Shown in pieces: positions 7,627-15,810 of a stretch of 64,000 nucleotides of DNA. The stretch's first letter is position 1. Every line of letters begins with the position of its first letter. The stretch comes from Lachnospiraceae bacterium. GTDB lineage: Bacteria; Bacillota; Clostridia; Lachnospirales; Lachnospiraceae. The position numbers and the translations under genes are program-made. The notes under the pieces are model-generated. The model worked only from the letters and a program-made list of their open reading frames with translations, made no database searches and was not told the DNA's origin. Where the stretch lies: the NCBI GenBank assembly GCA_024690605.1, contig JAILOV010000008.1, positions 1-64,000 of the forward strand, given 5' to 3'.

Positions 7627-7646
7627 TCTTGCTGTCAGGAAAAACT

Positions 7647-8132
7647 ATGGCGGAAGGCAAAGGGAAAAAAACGAATATCGCGGAGCGTGCGGAAGAGATG
7701 CTCGTTCCGATCGCGGAGACCTGCGGCGTCGAGATCTATGACGTCGAATATGTCAAAGAGGCCGGCGAACAGTATCTGCGGGCCTATATCGACAAGCGGC
7801 CGGACGGTGTCACGATCGACGACTGCGAGGCGGTGAGCAGGGCTTTCTCGGATGCGCTCGACGCGGATGATTTCATCCCGGATGCCTACATCCTTGAGGT
7901 GTCCAGTCCGGGACTGGGGAGACAGCTCAAAAAGGACCGTCATCTCGCCCGGTCGATCGGCGAAGAGGTGGAGATCAAGACTTTTCGCGAGATCGACGGC
8001 ACGAAGCTCTTTGAAGGGGTTCTGGAAGCCTTTGACAAGGAGACGGTCACGATCCGTGCGGGTGATGACGGCGGAGAAAAGACCCTTTTGCGAAAGGACA
8101 TCGCGGTGATCCGGCTGGCGCTGGATTTCTGA
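7647..8132 (+). CDS. rimP: Ribosome maturation factor RimP
   Basis: This 161-residue protein is needed for late maturation of the 30S subunit. It shows the RimP pattern: N-terminal 'PIAETCGVEIYDVEYVKEAGEQYLRAYID', the 'VTIDDCEAVSRAFSDALD' helix, the diagnostic 'YILEVSSPGLGRQLKKDRHL', and a C-terminal SH3-like domain. The start at 7647 (MAEGKGKK) is chosen over 7629 because TCAGGA lies at the right distance. It is the first gene of the operon, followed after 56 bases by nusA, the classic Firmicutes order. Confidence 0.95.
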   Translation: MAEGKGKKTNIAERAEEMLVPIAETCGVEIYDVEYVKEAGEQYLRAYIDKRPDGVTIDDCEAVSRAFSDALDADDFIPDAYILEVSSPGLGRQLKKDRHLARSIGEEVEIKTFREIDGTKLFEGVLEAFDKETVTIRAGDDGGEKTLLRKDIAVIRLALDF

Positions 8133-8188
8133 ACAGATAAGACGAATCATAAACAAAGTTCATCAAGTGGCAAAACAAAGGAGGAGCC

Positions 8189-9415
8189 ATGAACAGTGAA
8201 TTGATGCAGGCGGTGGAATTGCTTGAAAAGGAGCGGCATATCAGCAGGGAGAGCCTTTTTGAGGCGATCGAGAACTCCCTGATCGCGGCGTGCCGGAACA
8301 ATTTTGAGCGGGTGGACAATGTGCATGTGAACATCGACCGGGAGACCGGCGACATCAATGTCTACTCGGAGCAGACGATCGTGGCAGATGAGGACGAGAT
8401 CGAGGAGCCCGGTCTGCAGATCACGCTGGAGAAGGCCCGCGAGACCGATCCGACCGCAGAGGTCGGGGGCGTTTTGCGCAAGGAATACAATTCCAAGGAG
8501 TTCGGCCGCATCGCTTCCCAGAATGCCAAGAACGTCATTCTGCAGAAGATCCGTGAGGAGGAGCGCGGTGCGATCTACAACGAGTATTCCGCCAGAGAGC
8601 ATGACATCGTGACCGGCGTCGTGCAGCGCACCTTCGGGCGCAACATCAGCATCAATCTGGGACGCGCCGACGCGGTCCTTGAGGAAAAGGAGCAGGTTCG
8701 GGGTGAGCATCTGCATCCGCAGGAGCGCATCAAGGTCTACATTTTGGAAGTTCGGAACAACGCCAAGGGCCCCAGGATCCTCGTCTCCCGCACGCATCCC
8801 GATCTGGTGCGCCGCCTGTTCGAGCAGGAGGTGACGGAGATCCGCGACGGCATCGTGGAGATCATGAGCATCGCCCGCGAGCCCGGCAGCCGCACGAAGA
8901 TCGCGGTCCGCTCCAACAATGCCAATGTAGACGCTGTCGGCGCCTGCGTCGGTGTGAACGGCAACCGTGTGGGCATGATCGTCGATGAGTTAAACGGCGA
9001 GAAGATCGATATCGTCAACTGGGATGAGAATCCCGGTAACTTCATTCAGAACGCGCTCTCGCCGGCCAAGATCGTCGCGGTGTTCGCCGATCCCGACGAG
9101 CATGTGGCCAAGGTCGTCGTGCCGGATTATCAGCTCTCTCTCGCGATCGGCAAAGAGGGACAGAACGCGAGGCTTGCAGCCAAGCTCACCGGCTACAAGG
9201 TCGATATCAAGAACGAGACGCAGGCCAAGGATACGCCCGGCTTCCGTTACGAGGACTACCTCGATGAGGAGATGGATGACGGCGAAGGTTATTACTATGA
9301 GGACGGCGAGTACGCCGGAGAGTATGCCGAGGGCGACTATGTGGAAGAGGGCGCGGAAGCCGTCGCGGAAGAGGCGCCTGTGACGGAGAAAGCACCTGCC
9401 GGGAGCGAAGCCTGA
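8189..9415 (+). CDS. nusA: Transcription termination/antitermination protein NusA
   Basis: This 408-residue protein binds RNA polymerase and nascent RNA to control pausing, termination and antitermination. Domain order is the N-terminal polymerase-binding domain (residues 1-125), S1 domain ('GVVQRTFGRNISINLGRADAVL'), KH1 ('GACVGVNGNRVGMIVDEL') and KH2 ('LAIGKEGQNARLAAKLTGYKVDI'). The C-terminal 55 residues are a highly acidic, Tyr/Glu/Gly-rich tail instead of the acidic repeats of proteobacterial NusA, as is normal in Clostridia. The start is preceded by AAAGGAGGAGCC. The stop lies one base before the rnpM start, so the two are translationally coupled. Confidence 0.97.
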   Translation: MNSELMQAVELLEKERHISRESLFEAIENSLIAACRNNFERVDNVHVNIDRETGDINVYSEQTIVADEDEIEEPGLQITLEKARETDPTAEVGGVLRKEYNSKEFGRIASQNAKNVILQKIREEERGAIYNEYSAREHDIVTGVVQRTFGRNISINLGRADAVLEEKEQVRGEHLHPQERIKVYILEVRNNAKGPRILVSRTHPDLVRRLFEQEVTEIRDGIVEIMSIAREPGSRTKIAVRSNNANVDAVGACVGVNGNRVGMIVDELNGEKIDIVNWDENPGNFIQNALSPAKIVAVFADPDEHVAKVVVPDYQLSLAIGKEGQNARLAAKLTGYKVDIKNETQAKDTPGFRYEDYLDEEMDDGEGYYYEDGEYAGEYAEGDYVEEGAEAVAEEAPVTEKAPAGSEA

Positions 9416-9416
9416 A

Positions 9417-9665
9417 ATGCCGCTTCGCCACTGCGTCTCCTGCGGGAGAGAGGGCGATAAGGACACCTTTCTCCGCGTGGTCAGAGAACCGGACGGAACC
9501 TTTCGGATCGACGATACGGGGCGGATGAACGGACGCGGTGCCTATCTGTGCAGAGAACAGGCCTGTCTGGAGAAAGCGGTCAGGAAGCAGGGACTCAACC
9601 GGTCGTTTCGACAGGCGGTGCCAAAGGAGATCTATGAGCAGCTCGGAAGCCATACCGGCGGATGA
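9417..9665 (+). CDS. rnpM: RNase P modulator RnpM (YlxR, DUF448)
   Basis: This 82-residue protein of the YlxR family carries the family signatures 'CVSCGREGDKDTFLRVV' near the N-terminus and 'GRGAYLC' in the middle, followed by the helix 'CLEKAVRKQGLNRSFRQ'. In Bacillus the family member binds the RNase P RNA and modulates its activity. It sits between nusA and ylxQ as in nearly all Firmicutes. The start lies one base after the nusA stop, and the end overlaps the ylxQ start by 32 bases. Confidence 0.92.
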   Translation: MPLRHCVSCGREGDKDTFLRVVREPDGTFRIDDTGRMNGRGAYLCREQACLEKAVRKQGLNRSFRQAVPKEIYEQLGSHTGG

Positions 9666-10002
9666 GAAAAAAATATACGGACTGTTGTCGCTCTGCAAAA
9701 AAGCGGGAAAATGCAAAAGCGGAGAACTGCAGCTTCTGGAGAGCATCAAAGCGGAAGAGGCGAAACTTGTGCTGATCGCGCAGGATGCCTCGGAGAATTC
9801 AAAGAAGAGGCTGCGCGACAAATGCGATTATCGCCGGATACCGTGGCGGATGTTCGGTGACAGGGAAAAACTTGGAGAAGCGATCGGAGTCGGAGAAAGA
9901 GCCGGCGTCGCCGTAACGGACGCGGGATTTGCCAAAGCGGTACTTGAACGGATGGACGCGGCGCGGAAGGGAGAGTCGAATGGGAAAGATCAAAATTTCT
10001 GA
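9634..10002 (+). CDS. ylxQ: YlxQ, L7Ae/L30e-family putative RNA-binding protein
   Basis: This 122-residue protein belongs to the L7Ae/L30e/Gadd45 fold, which recognises kink-turn RNA. Evidence is 'IYGLLSLCKKAGKCKSGE', 'AKLVLIAQDASENSKKRLRDKC' and 'LGEAIGVGERAGVAVTDAGFAKAVL'. The start at 9634 (MSSSEAIPADEKK) is preceded by AAAGGAG and overlaps the end of rnpM; the ORF track start at 9538 lies inside rnpM. In the rimP-nusA-infB operon this position is always held by YlxQ, whose exact role is not settled. Its 3' end overlaps the infB start by 23 bases. Confidence 0.88.
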   Translation: MSSSEAIPADEKKIYGLLSLCKKAGKCKSGELQLLESIKAEEAKLVLIAQDASENSKKRLRDKCDYRRIPWRMFGDREKLGEAIGVGERAGVAVTDAGFAKAVLERMDAARKGESNGKDQNF

Positions 10003-12922
10003 ACTTGCAGAGGAACTCGGTGTAGACGGGCTGGAGGTTCTGCACTATCTGAAAGAGCAGGGGATCAAAGCCGCCAGACAATCCAGTTCCGTTGAGGATG
10101 ATGCCGCCGCGCTTGCCAGAAAACAGTTCGGCAAGGGGGCGGGCAAGAGTGCACCCGCGGCCAAGACGAAGCCCGTGAAGGAAGAAGAACCCGCGAAGGC
10201 TGAGGCCACGGCACCGGCGGAAAAACCGGCACCGGCAGCGGAGAAAAAGGAAGCCGCGCCCGCGGAGAAGTCTGCAGCGGCGGAGCAGGAAAAACCGGCA
10301 GCACCGGCGGAAAAGCCTGCCGCAACGGGAGCGGCTCCGGCGCAGCCTGCCGGAGGAGAACCGGTCAAGAAGAAAAAGAAGATCATTTTTGTCAGCAATC
10401 CGGGCAATTCCCGCACGCCGGCCGGCGGCGGTTACAGCTCGGACATGGGACGGGGCGGCGCACGCCCGGGGCCGCGCACACGCGGAAACTTCGGAGGAAC
10501 GCCGACCAGACCGCTCATCAAGCCGCATACGGCTCCTTCCCAGCCGGAGATTTACACCCGCGAGGTGACGAAGGTGGAGGCACCCAAGCCTGCCGCCCCC
10601 AAGGATCAGGAGCAGGTGACACCCGCACAGGCGGGGCAGGCACCGGAGGAAACCGCGCCGAAGACGGCACCCGCGAGCGATGTGCAGACACCTGCGGCGA
10701 GCGCGGCACCGGCGGCTGCGCCGGCGGCGAGACCTGCCGCACGTCCGGAGGGAGCACGCCCCGCCGGCGGACAGATCCGTCAGGGACAGGGACCCCGTCC
10801 GGGATTCGGACAGAATCAGGCGGGCAGACCCGGTCAGGCAGGCGGCAGCCGGTTCGGCGGACCCAGACCCGGTTTTGGCGGACCGGGAGCCTGGAGACCG
10901 GGCTTCGGCGGACCGGGAAGAGGGACCGGGAGACCGGGCTTCGGCGGACCGGGAGCGGGACGTCCGGGATTCGGCGGCGGTCAGGGTGCACCCGCACCGG
11001 GCCGTGACGGCGGCAAGCGTCAGCGCGGCAAGGAAAAGGACAAGGACAAGCGCAAGGACATGCAGCTTGAGAACGAGGAGAACATGTCCCGTTCCAAGCG
11101 CGCAGGGCGCTTTATCAAACCGGAGATGAAGGCCGAGGAGCCCGAGGAGCAGATCAAGGTCATCACGATCCCCGAGACGCTCACGATCAAGGATCTGGCG
11201 CAGGCGATGCGCATGCAGCCCTCTGTGATCATCAAGAAGCTTTTCCTCGCCGGCAAGGTGATGACGGTCAATTCGGAGATCAGTTATGAGGAGGCCGAGG
11301 ATATCGCGGCGGATTATGAGATCCTGTGCGAAAAGGAAGTACAGGTTGACCTGATCGAGGAACTCCTGCGGGAGGAGGAAGACGCGCCCGAGACCATGAA
11401 GAAGAGACCGCCGGTCGTCTGCGTCATGGGTCACGTTGATCACGGCAAGACCTCCCTTCTGGATGCGATCCGCAAGACCAATGTGACCGATCGCGAGGCG
11501 GGCGGTATCACGCAGGCGATCGGTGCCTACACGGTCACCGCGAAGGATCAGAAGATCACCTTCCTCGACACGCCGGGTCATGAGGCGTTCACGGCCATGC
11601 GTATGCGCGGTGCCAAATCCACGGATATCGCGGTGCTGGTCGTCGCGGCGGATGACGGTGTGATGCCGCAGACGGTGGAGGCGATCAACCATGCCAAGGC
11701 CGCGGAGGTCGAGATCATCGTCGCGGTCAACAAGATCGACAAGCCCAACGCCAATGTCGATCGCGTGAAGCAGGAGATGACGGAGCACGGTCTGATCGCA
11801 ACGGACTGGGGCGGGCAGACGGAGTTTGTTCCGGTTTCCGCCAAGACCGGCGAGGGTCTGGAGAATCTGCTGGAAACGATCATCCTGACGGCGGACATCC
11901 TGGAACTCAAGGCCAATCCGAACCGCGTGGCGCGCGGTATCGTGCTGGAAGCGCAGCTGGATAAGGGGCGCGGTCCGGTGGCGACGGTTCTGGTACAGAA
12001 GGGCACGCTGCATGTCGGAGATTTCATTTCCGCGGGCGCCTGCTCCGGCCGTGTGCGCGCGATGGTCGATGACAAGGGACGCCGCGTCAAGGAGGCAGGA
12101 CCTTCGGAGCCGGTGGAGATCCTCGGACTCTCCGATGTGCCGGATGCCGGTGAGGTGTTCCTGGGCCATGACAGCGACAAGGAGGCCAAGCAGTACGCGG
12201 ACACCTACTTAAAGCAGCACAAGAAGGAACTGATCGACGAGACGAAGGGCAACCGGATGTCGCTCGACAACCTGTTCACCAAGATCGAAGAGGGCAAGTT
12301 AAAGGAACTGGAGCTCATCATCAAAGCAGATGTGCAGGGTTCCGTCGAAGCACTCAAGCAGAGTCTGGAGAAGCTTTCCAACGACGAGGTCGTGGTGAAG
12401 ATCATCCATTCCGGCGTCGGTGCGATCACCGAGTCCGATGTTTCCCTCGCGATGGCATCCAACGCGATTATCATCGGCTTTGATGTGCGTCCGGACAATA
12501 TCGCCAAGGGCATCGCGGAGCGCGAGGGAGTGGAGATCAAACTCTACAAGGTCATCTACCAGGCGATCGACGATGTCGAGGCCGCGATGAAAGGCATGCT
12601 CGCACCGGTCTACGAGGAAAAGATCATCGGTCACGCGGAGGTGCGTCAGATCTTCAAGGCGAGCGCGGTCGGCAACATCGCCGGTTCCTATATCCTCGAC
12701 GGCGTCGTGCAGAAGGGCTGCAAGGTGCGCATCCGCCGCGGAGACGAGCAGATCTTCGAGGGCGAGCTGGCGAGCTTAAAGCGCTTCAAGGATGATGTCA
12801 AGGAGGTCCGCGAGGGCTATGAGTGCGGTCTTGTCTTTGACGGCTTTGATGCCATGAATGTCGGAGATACGGTCGAGGCCTACAAGATGGTCGAGGTCCC
12901 GAGAGAGAAGATCGGCAAATGA
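9980..12922 (+). CDS. infB: Translation initiation factor IF-2
   Basis: This 980-residue GTPase delivers initiator tRNA to the 30S subunit. It starts [14 protein letters not shown], preceded by GGAAGGGAGAG. The N-terminal IF2_N domain (1-50) is followed by a roughly 330-residue Ala/Pro/Lys-rich and Gly-rich linker, including several 'RPGFGGPG' repeats. A second IF2_N motif lies at '[27 protein letters not shown]'. The GTPase domain has G1 'GHVDHGKTS', G3 'DTPGHEAF', G4 'NKID' and G5 'SAKTGEG'. Domains II, III and IV complete the protein. The last four bases, ATGA, overlap the start of rbfA. Confidence 0.97.
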   Translation: MGKIKISELAEELGVDGLEVLHYLKEQGIKAARQSSSVEDDAAALARKQFGKGAGKSAPAAKTKPVKEEEPAKAEATAPAEKPAPAAEKKEAAPAEKSAAAEQEKPAAPAEKPAATGAAPAQPAGGEPVKKKKKIIFVSNPGNSRTPAGGGYSSDMGRGGARPGPRTRGNFGGTPTRPLIKPHTAPSQPEIYTREVTKVEAPKPAAPKDQEQVTPAQAGQAPEETAPKTAPASDVQTPAASAAPAAAPAARPAARPEGARPAGGQIRQGQGPRPGFGQNQAGRPGQAGGSRFGGPRPGFGGPGAWRPGFGGPGRGTGRPGFGGPGAGRPGFGGGQGAPAPGRDGGKRQRGKEKDKDKRKDMQLENEENMSRSKRAGRFIKPEMKAEEPEEQIKVITIPETLTIKDLAQAMRMQPSVIIKKLFLAGKVMTVNSEISYEEAEDIAADYEILCEKEVQVDLIEELLREEEDAPETMKKRPPVVCVMGHVDHGKTSLLDAIRKTNVTDREAGGITQAIGAYTVTAKDQKITFLDTPGHEAFTAMRMRGAKSTDIAVLVVAADDGVMPQTVEAINHAKAAEVEIIVAVNKIDKPNANVDRVKQEMTEHGLIATDWGGQTEFVPVSAKTGEGLENLLETIILTADILELKANPNRVARGIVLEAQLDKGRGPVATVLVQKGTLHVGDFISAGACSGRVRAMVDDKGRRVKEAGPSEPVEILGLSDVPDAGEVFLGHDSDKEAKQYADTYLKQHKKELIDETKGNRMSLDNLFTKIEEGKLKELELIIKADVQGSVEALKQSLEKLSNDEVVVKIIHSGVGAITESDVSLAMASNAIIIGFDVRPDNIAKGIAEREGVEIKLYKVIYQAIDDVEAAMKGMLAPVYEEKIIGHAEVRQIFKASAVGNIAGSYILDGVVQKGCKVRIRRGDEQIFEGELASLKRFKDDVKEVREGYECGLVFDGFDAMNVGDTVEAYKMVEVPREKIGK
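10858..10982 (+). repeat. Tandem GFGGPG-coding repeats inside infB
   Basis: A unit close to 'gaccgggcttcggcggaccg' recurs about four times, encoding RPGFGGPG-type repeats in the disordered linker of IF-2. Such repeats are prone to copy-number change between strains. Confidence 0.8.
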
Positions 12923-13317
12923 GAAAGAACAGCATCAAAAACAACCGCATCAACGGCGAGGTGCAGCGGGTGATCGCGCAGGCGATCCGCGAATCCAAGG
13001 ATCCGCGCATCTCTCCGATGACGACGGTCATGGAGGCGATCGTTGCGCCGGATCTGAAGACCTGTAAGGTGTGGGTCTCGGTGATGGGCGATGAAGAGGA
13101 ACGGGACAGGACGCTCGCGGGATTAAAGAGCGCCGCGGGATACATCCGTTCGACACTCGCAAGGGAGATCAATCTGCGCTACACTCCGGAACTGCATTTC
13201 TACATGGATGATTCCGTAGAATATGCGATCGAGATCGGCAAGAAGATCGATGAGGTCGCGGCGCAGGATCGGGCTGCCAGAGAGGCACGGGGGGACGATG
13301 GCATTTACGAAGATTGA
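12919..13317 (+). CDS. rbfA: Ribosome-binding factor A
   Basis: This 132-residue KH-like protein binds the 30S subunit and helps process the 16S rRNA 5' end. It shows 'INGEVQRVIAQAIRESKDPRIS', 'LKTCKVWVSVMGDEEERDRTLAGLKSAAGYIRSTLAREINLRYTPELHFYMDDSVEYA' in outline, with the conserved 'PEL.F..D.S' region. The start overlaps the infB stop (ATGA). The 3' end overlaps the start of nrnA by 20 bases, consistent with tight translational coupling in this operon. Confidence 0.95.
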   Translation: MRKNSIKNNRINGEVQRVIAQAIRESKDPRISPMTTVMEAIVAPDLKTCKVWVSVMGDEEERDRTLAGLKSAAGYIRSTLAREINLRYTPELHFYMDDSVEYAIEIGKKIDEVAAQDRAAREARGDDGIYED

Positions 13318-14266
13318 TGATCTGATCGATCAGAGCACAGAGGCTGTCGGGATCGCCGGACATGTGCGGCCGGACGGAGACTGCATCAGCGCTTCGCTCG
13401 CGCTCTGGCAGTATCTGACCGACAATTATCCCGCTCTCCGCGTCGATGTGTTTCTGGAGGAGGTGCCTCCGGTCTACAGCTTCATCAGGGGAAGCGATCA
13501 GGTGCACACGGACTTTAGGACCGATGTGGAGTCCTATGACCTCTTTATCGTCGTCGACACGGACAAGAGCCGGATCAGCGCGGCGGAACCCTTCTTTGAA
13601 AATGCCCGGCGCACGGTCAACATCGATCATCACGTGAGCAATCACGGCACGGGAGACGAGAACTATCTTGATCCCGATGTCGGCAGCTGCTGCGAGCTGA
13701 TCTATGATCTGCTGGACAAAGACAAGATGAACCGCCAGCTGGCGGAGACGATCTACTGCGGCATCATCGCCGACACCGGCGTGTTCAAGTACAACTCCAC
13801 TTCGCCGAAGACCATGCGGATCGGCGCCGAACTGATCTCCTACGGGTTTGATTTCAACGATCTGATCGACCGGACCTTTTATCGCAAGAGCTATGTGCAG
13901 AATCTCCTCCTGGGCCGCGTGCTCATGGAATCGACGCTCTTCATGAACGGCAGATGTATCCTCGGCCTGATCTCGCGAAAGACCATGGAATTCTATCACG
14001 CGACGCCGAGCGATCTGGAAGGGATCGTGAATCAGCTGATGCTCACGTCGGGCGTTGCCTGCGCGATCTTTTTGCATGAAACGGGGAGCCTCGAATACAA
14101 GGCGTCCCTTCGTTCCAACGGCATGGTGGATGTTTCGAAGATCGCCGAGATCTTCGGCGGCGGCGGTCATGTGCGGGCGGCCGGATGCACGATGAACGGC
14201 ACCAGCCACGACTGTATCAACAATCTCTCCAAGTACATCGCCGAGCAGTTAAACGGCATCGGCTGA
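13298..14266 (+). CDS. nrnA: DHH-family nanoRNase / pAp phosphatase NrnA
   Basis: This 322-residue DHH-DHHA1 phosphoesterase degrades 2-5 nt RNA fragments and can dephosphorylate pAp in Firmicutes. Metal-binding motifs are visible: 'AGHVRPDGDCISASLAL' (motif I), 'VVDTDKS' (motif II), 'NIDHHVSNHG' (the DHH motif) and 'YCGIIADTGVFKY' (motif IV). The DHHA1 substrate-binding domain ends with 'IFGGGGHVRAAGC', the GGGH loop. The start at 13298 (MAFTKIDD) is set by the GGCACGGGGGG stretch; the ORF track begins in the rbfA frame. It sits between rbfA and truB as in many Clostridia. Confidence 0.93.
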   Translation: MAFTKIDDLIDQSTEAVGIAGHVRPDGDCISASLALWQYLTDNYPALRVDVFLEEVPPVYSFIRGSDQVHTDFRTDVESYDLFIVVDTDKSRISAAEPFFENARRTVNIDHHVSNHGTGDENYLDPDVGSCCELIYDLLDKDKMNRQLAETIYCGIIADTGVFKYNSTSPKTMRIGAELISYGFDFNDLIDRTFYRKSYVQNLLLGRVLMESTLFMNGRCILGLISRKTMEFYHATPSDLEGIVNQLMLTSGVACAIFLHETGSLEYKASLRSNGMVDVSKIAEIFGGGGHVRAAGCTMNGTSHDCINNLSKYIAEQLNGIG

Positions 14267-14275
14267 ACGGATGCG

Positions 14276-15241
14276 ATGGGCGGCGTGAACGCGTGGAACG
14301 GTCTGCTTTGCGTGAACAAGGAGGCGGGATTCACCTCCAATGATGTGGTTGCGAAGCTTCGCGGCATTCTGAAACAGAAAAAGATCGGTCATACGGGGAC
14401 GCTCGATCCGGAAGCGGTCGGCGTCCTTGTTGTGTGTCTGGGGAACGCCACGCGTGTGGTGGATCTGCTCACGGAGCACAGCAAGGAATATATCGCAGTG
14501 GTGCAGCTGGGGGTCGTCACGGACACGCAGGACATGACCGGTGAGATCCTGGAGAAAAGAGACACCTCCGGCGTCACGAGAGAGCGGCTCACAGAGGCGC
14601 TGCAGGCTTTTAAGGGCAGCTATGAGCAGGTGCCTCCGATGTATTCCGCCGTCAAGGTGAACGGACAGCGGCTCTACAAGCTGGCCCGTGAGGGAAAAAC
14701 GGTCGAGCGCAAGCCCCGGACGGTCACGATCGACGCGATCTCCCTGCTGGACGATTCGCTGCTTTCGGAGAGCGGGATCTTCACCATGGAGGTGCGGTGC
14801 TCCAAGGGAACCTACATCCGCACACTCTGCAATGACATCGGGGAACGGCTCGATTGCGGCGCCGCCATGGCCATGCTCACGCGCACGGCGGTCGGGAGCT
14901 TCCGTCTGGAGAGCGCGCTGACGCTGACACAGATCGAAGAGCAAAGGGACGCGGGAACGCTCGCGGACGCGATCCTGCCGGTGGAGGAACTGTTCCGTGA
15001 CATGGACCGGATCACGGTCTCGGAGGATTTCCGCAGACGGCTGGAAAACGGCAACAGCCTCGGCCCGGAGATGATCGTTTCCGAGGCGCCCGCGGATGAA
15101 AATGACAGCGTCCCGCCGGAGGAAAGCTTTACTGACAATGAAGCGGTTCGCGTTTACTGCGGCGGCGAGTGGTTCGGGATCTACCGTTACAGTGCGAAAT
15201 TAAAGCAGTTCCGGGTGGACAAGTTTTTCCGGGAAACCTGA
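14276..15241 (+). CDS. truB: tRNA pseudouridine(55) synthase TruB
   Basis: This 321-residue enzyme makes pseudouridine 55 in the T arm of tRNAs. The conserved opening is 'WNGLLCVNKEAGFTSNDVV', and the catalytic aspartate lies in 'GHTGTLDPEAVGVLVV'. Also seen are 'YEQVPPMYSAVKVNGQRLYKLAREG' and 'VRCSKGTYIRTLCNDIG', both typical of the family. A C-terminal PUA-like segment follows, somewhat longer than usual, with an acidic insert around residues 265-285. The start is either the ATG at 14276 or a GTG at 14285; neither has a strong ribosome-binding site, and coupling to nrnA 9 bases upstream is likely. Confidence 0.95.
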   Translation: MGGVNAWNGLLCVNKEAGFTSNDVVAKLRGILKQKKIGHTGTLDPEAVGVLVVCLGNATRVVDLLTEHSKEYIAVVQLGVVTDTQDMTGEILEKRDTSGVTRERLTEALQAFKGSYEQVPPMYSAVKVNGQRLYKLAREGKTVERKPRTVTIDAISLLDDSLLSESGIFTMEVRCSKGTYIRTLCNDIGERLDCGAAMAMLTRTAVGSFRLESALTLTQIEEQRDAGTLADAILPVEELFRDMDRITVSEDFRRRLENGNSLGPEMIVSEAPADENDSVPPEESFTDNEAVRVYCGGEWFGIYRYSAKLKQFRVDKFFRET

Positions 15242-15248
15242 GGGAGCG

Positions 15249-15797
15249 ATGCGGATCATCAGAGAACTGTCGGAATTCCATGAGGGAAAAAGCGCGGTCG
15301 CGATCGGCAAATTTGACGGTGTGCACAGGGGTCACCGGAAGCTGATCGGCGAACTGGTGCGGGCTTCGCGCGAGTGCGGACTTGTGTCCGTCATCCTCAC
15401 CTTTGATCCGCCGCCCGCGGTGCTCTTCGGTGCCGCTGACGCGGAAGAACTGATCCCCGCCGGAAAACAGCAGGAGATCTTCGCGCAGCTCGGTGTCGAT
15501 GTGCTGGTGGAATATCCGTTCACACGGGAAACGGCAGCGACGCCGCCCGATGTCTTTGTGAATGATGTGCTGCTGCGTGATCTGCACGCGTCACTGATCG
15601 TGTGCGGAAGCGATGTGTCCTTCGGCGACGGCGGCAGGGGGGATCTGCAACTGCTGCAGTCACTGACAGCGCCGCACGCCTGCGGGGTGCTCGTTGTCGA
15701 CAAGGTCCTCGCGGACGGCACACCGATCAGTTCGACGAGGATCCGGCAGGCCATCCGCGAGGGACACGAGGCGGAAGCACGCGCGCTGCTGGAGTAG
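15249..15797 (+). CDS. ribF: RibF-type FMN adenylyltransferase domain lacking the riboflavin kinase domain
   Basis: This 182-residue protein matches only the N-terminal half of bifunctional RibF, which is usually about 300 residues. It has the nucleotidyltransferase HxGH motif in 'AIGKFDGVHRGHRKLIGEL', 'VILTFDPPPAVLF', 'FVNDVLLRDLHASLIVCGSDVSFG' and the ISSTR motif 'ISSTRIRQAI'. It stops about 15 residues after ISSTR, exactly where the riboflavin kinase domain would begin. The next gene starts 13 bases later, so the kinase domain is absent and not frameshifted. If active, the protein should convert FMN to FAD, with riboflavin kinase supplied from elsewhere in the genome. Confidence 0.88.
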   Translation: MRIIRELSEFHEGKSAVAIGKFDGVHRGHRKLIGELVRASRECGLVSVILTFDPPPAVLFGAADAEELIPAGKQQEIFAQLGVDVLVEYPFTRETAATPPDVFVNDVLLRDLHASLIVCGSDVSFGDGGRGDLQLLQSLTAPHACGVLVVDKVLADGTPISSTRIRQAIREGHEAEARALLE

Positions 15798-15810
15798 AAA
15801 AGGAGGCAAC

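Noticed and set aside
9746-12169. 807-residue minus-strand ORF opposite infB
   Set aside because: Antisense of the infB reading frame; the low-complexity Arg/Ser/Leu runs come from the Ala/Pro/Gly linker and the protein matches nothing.
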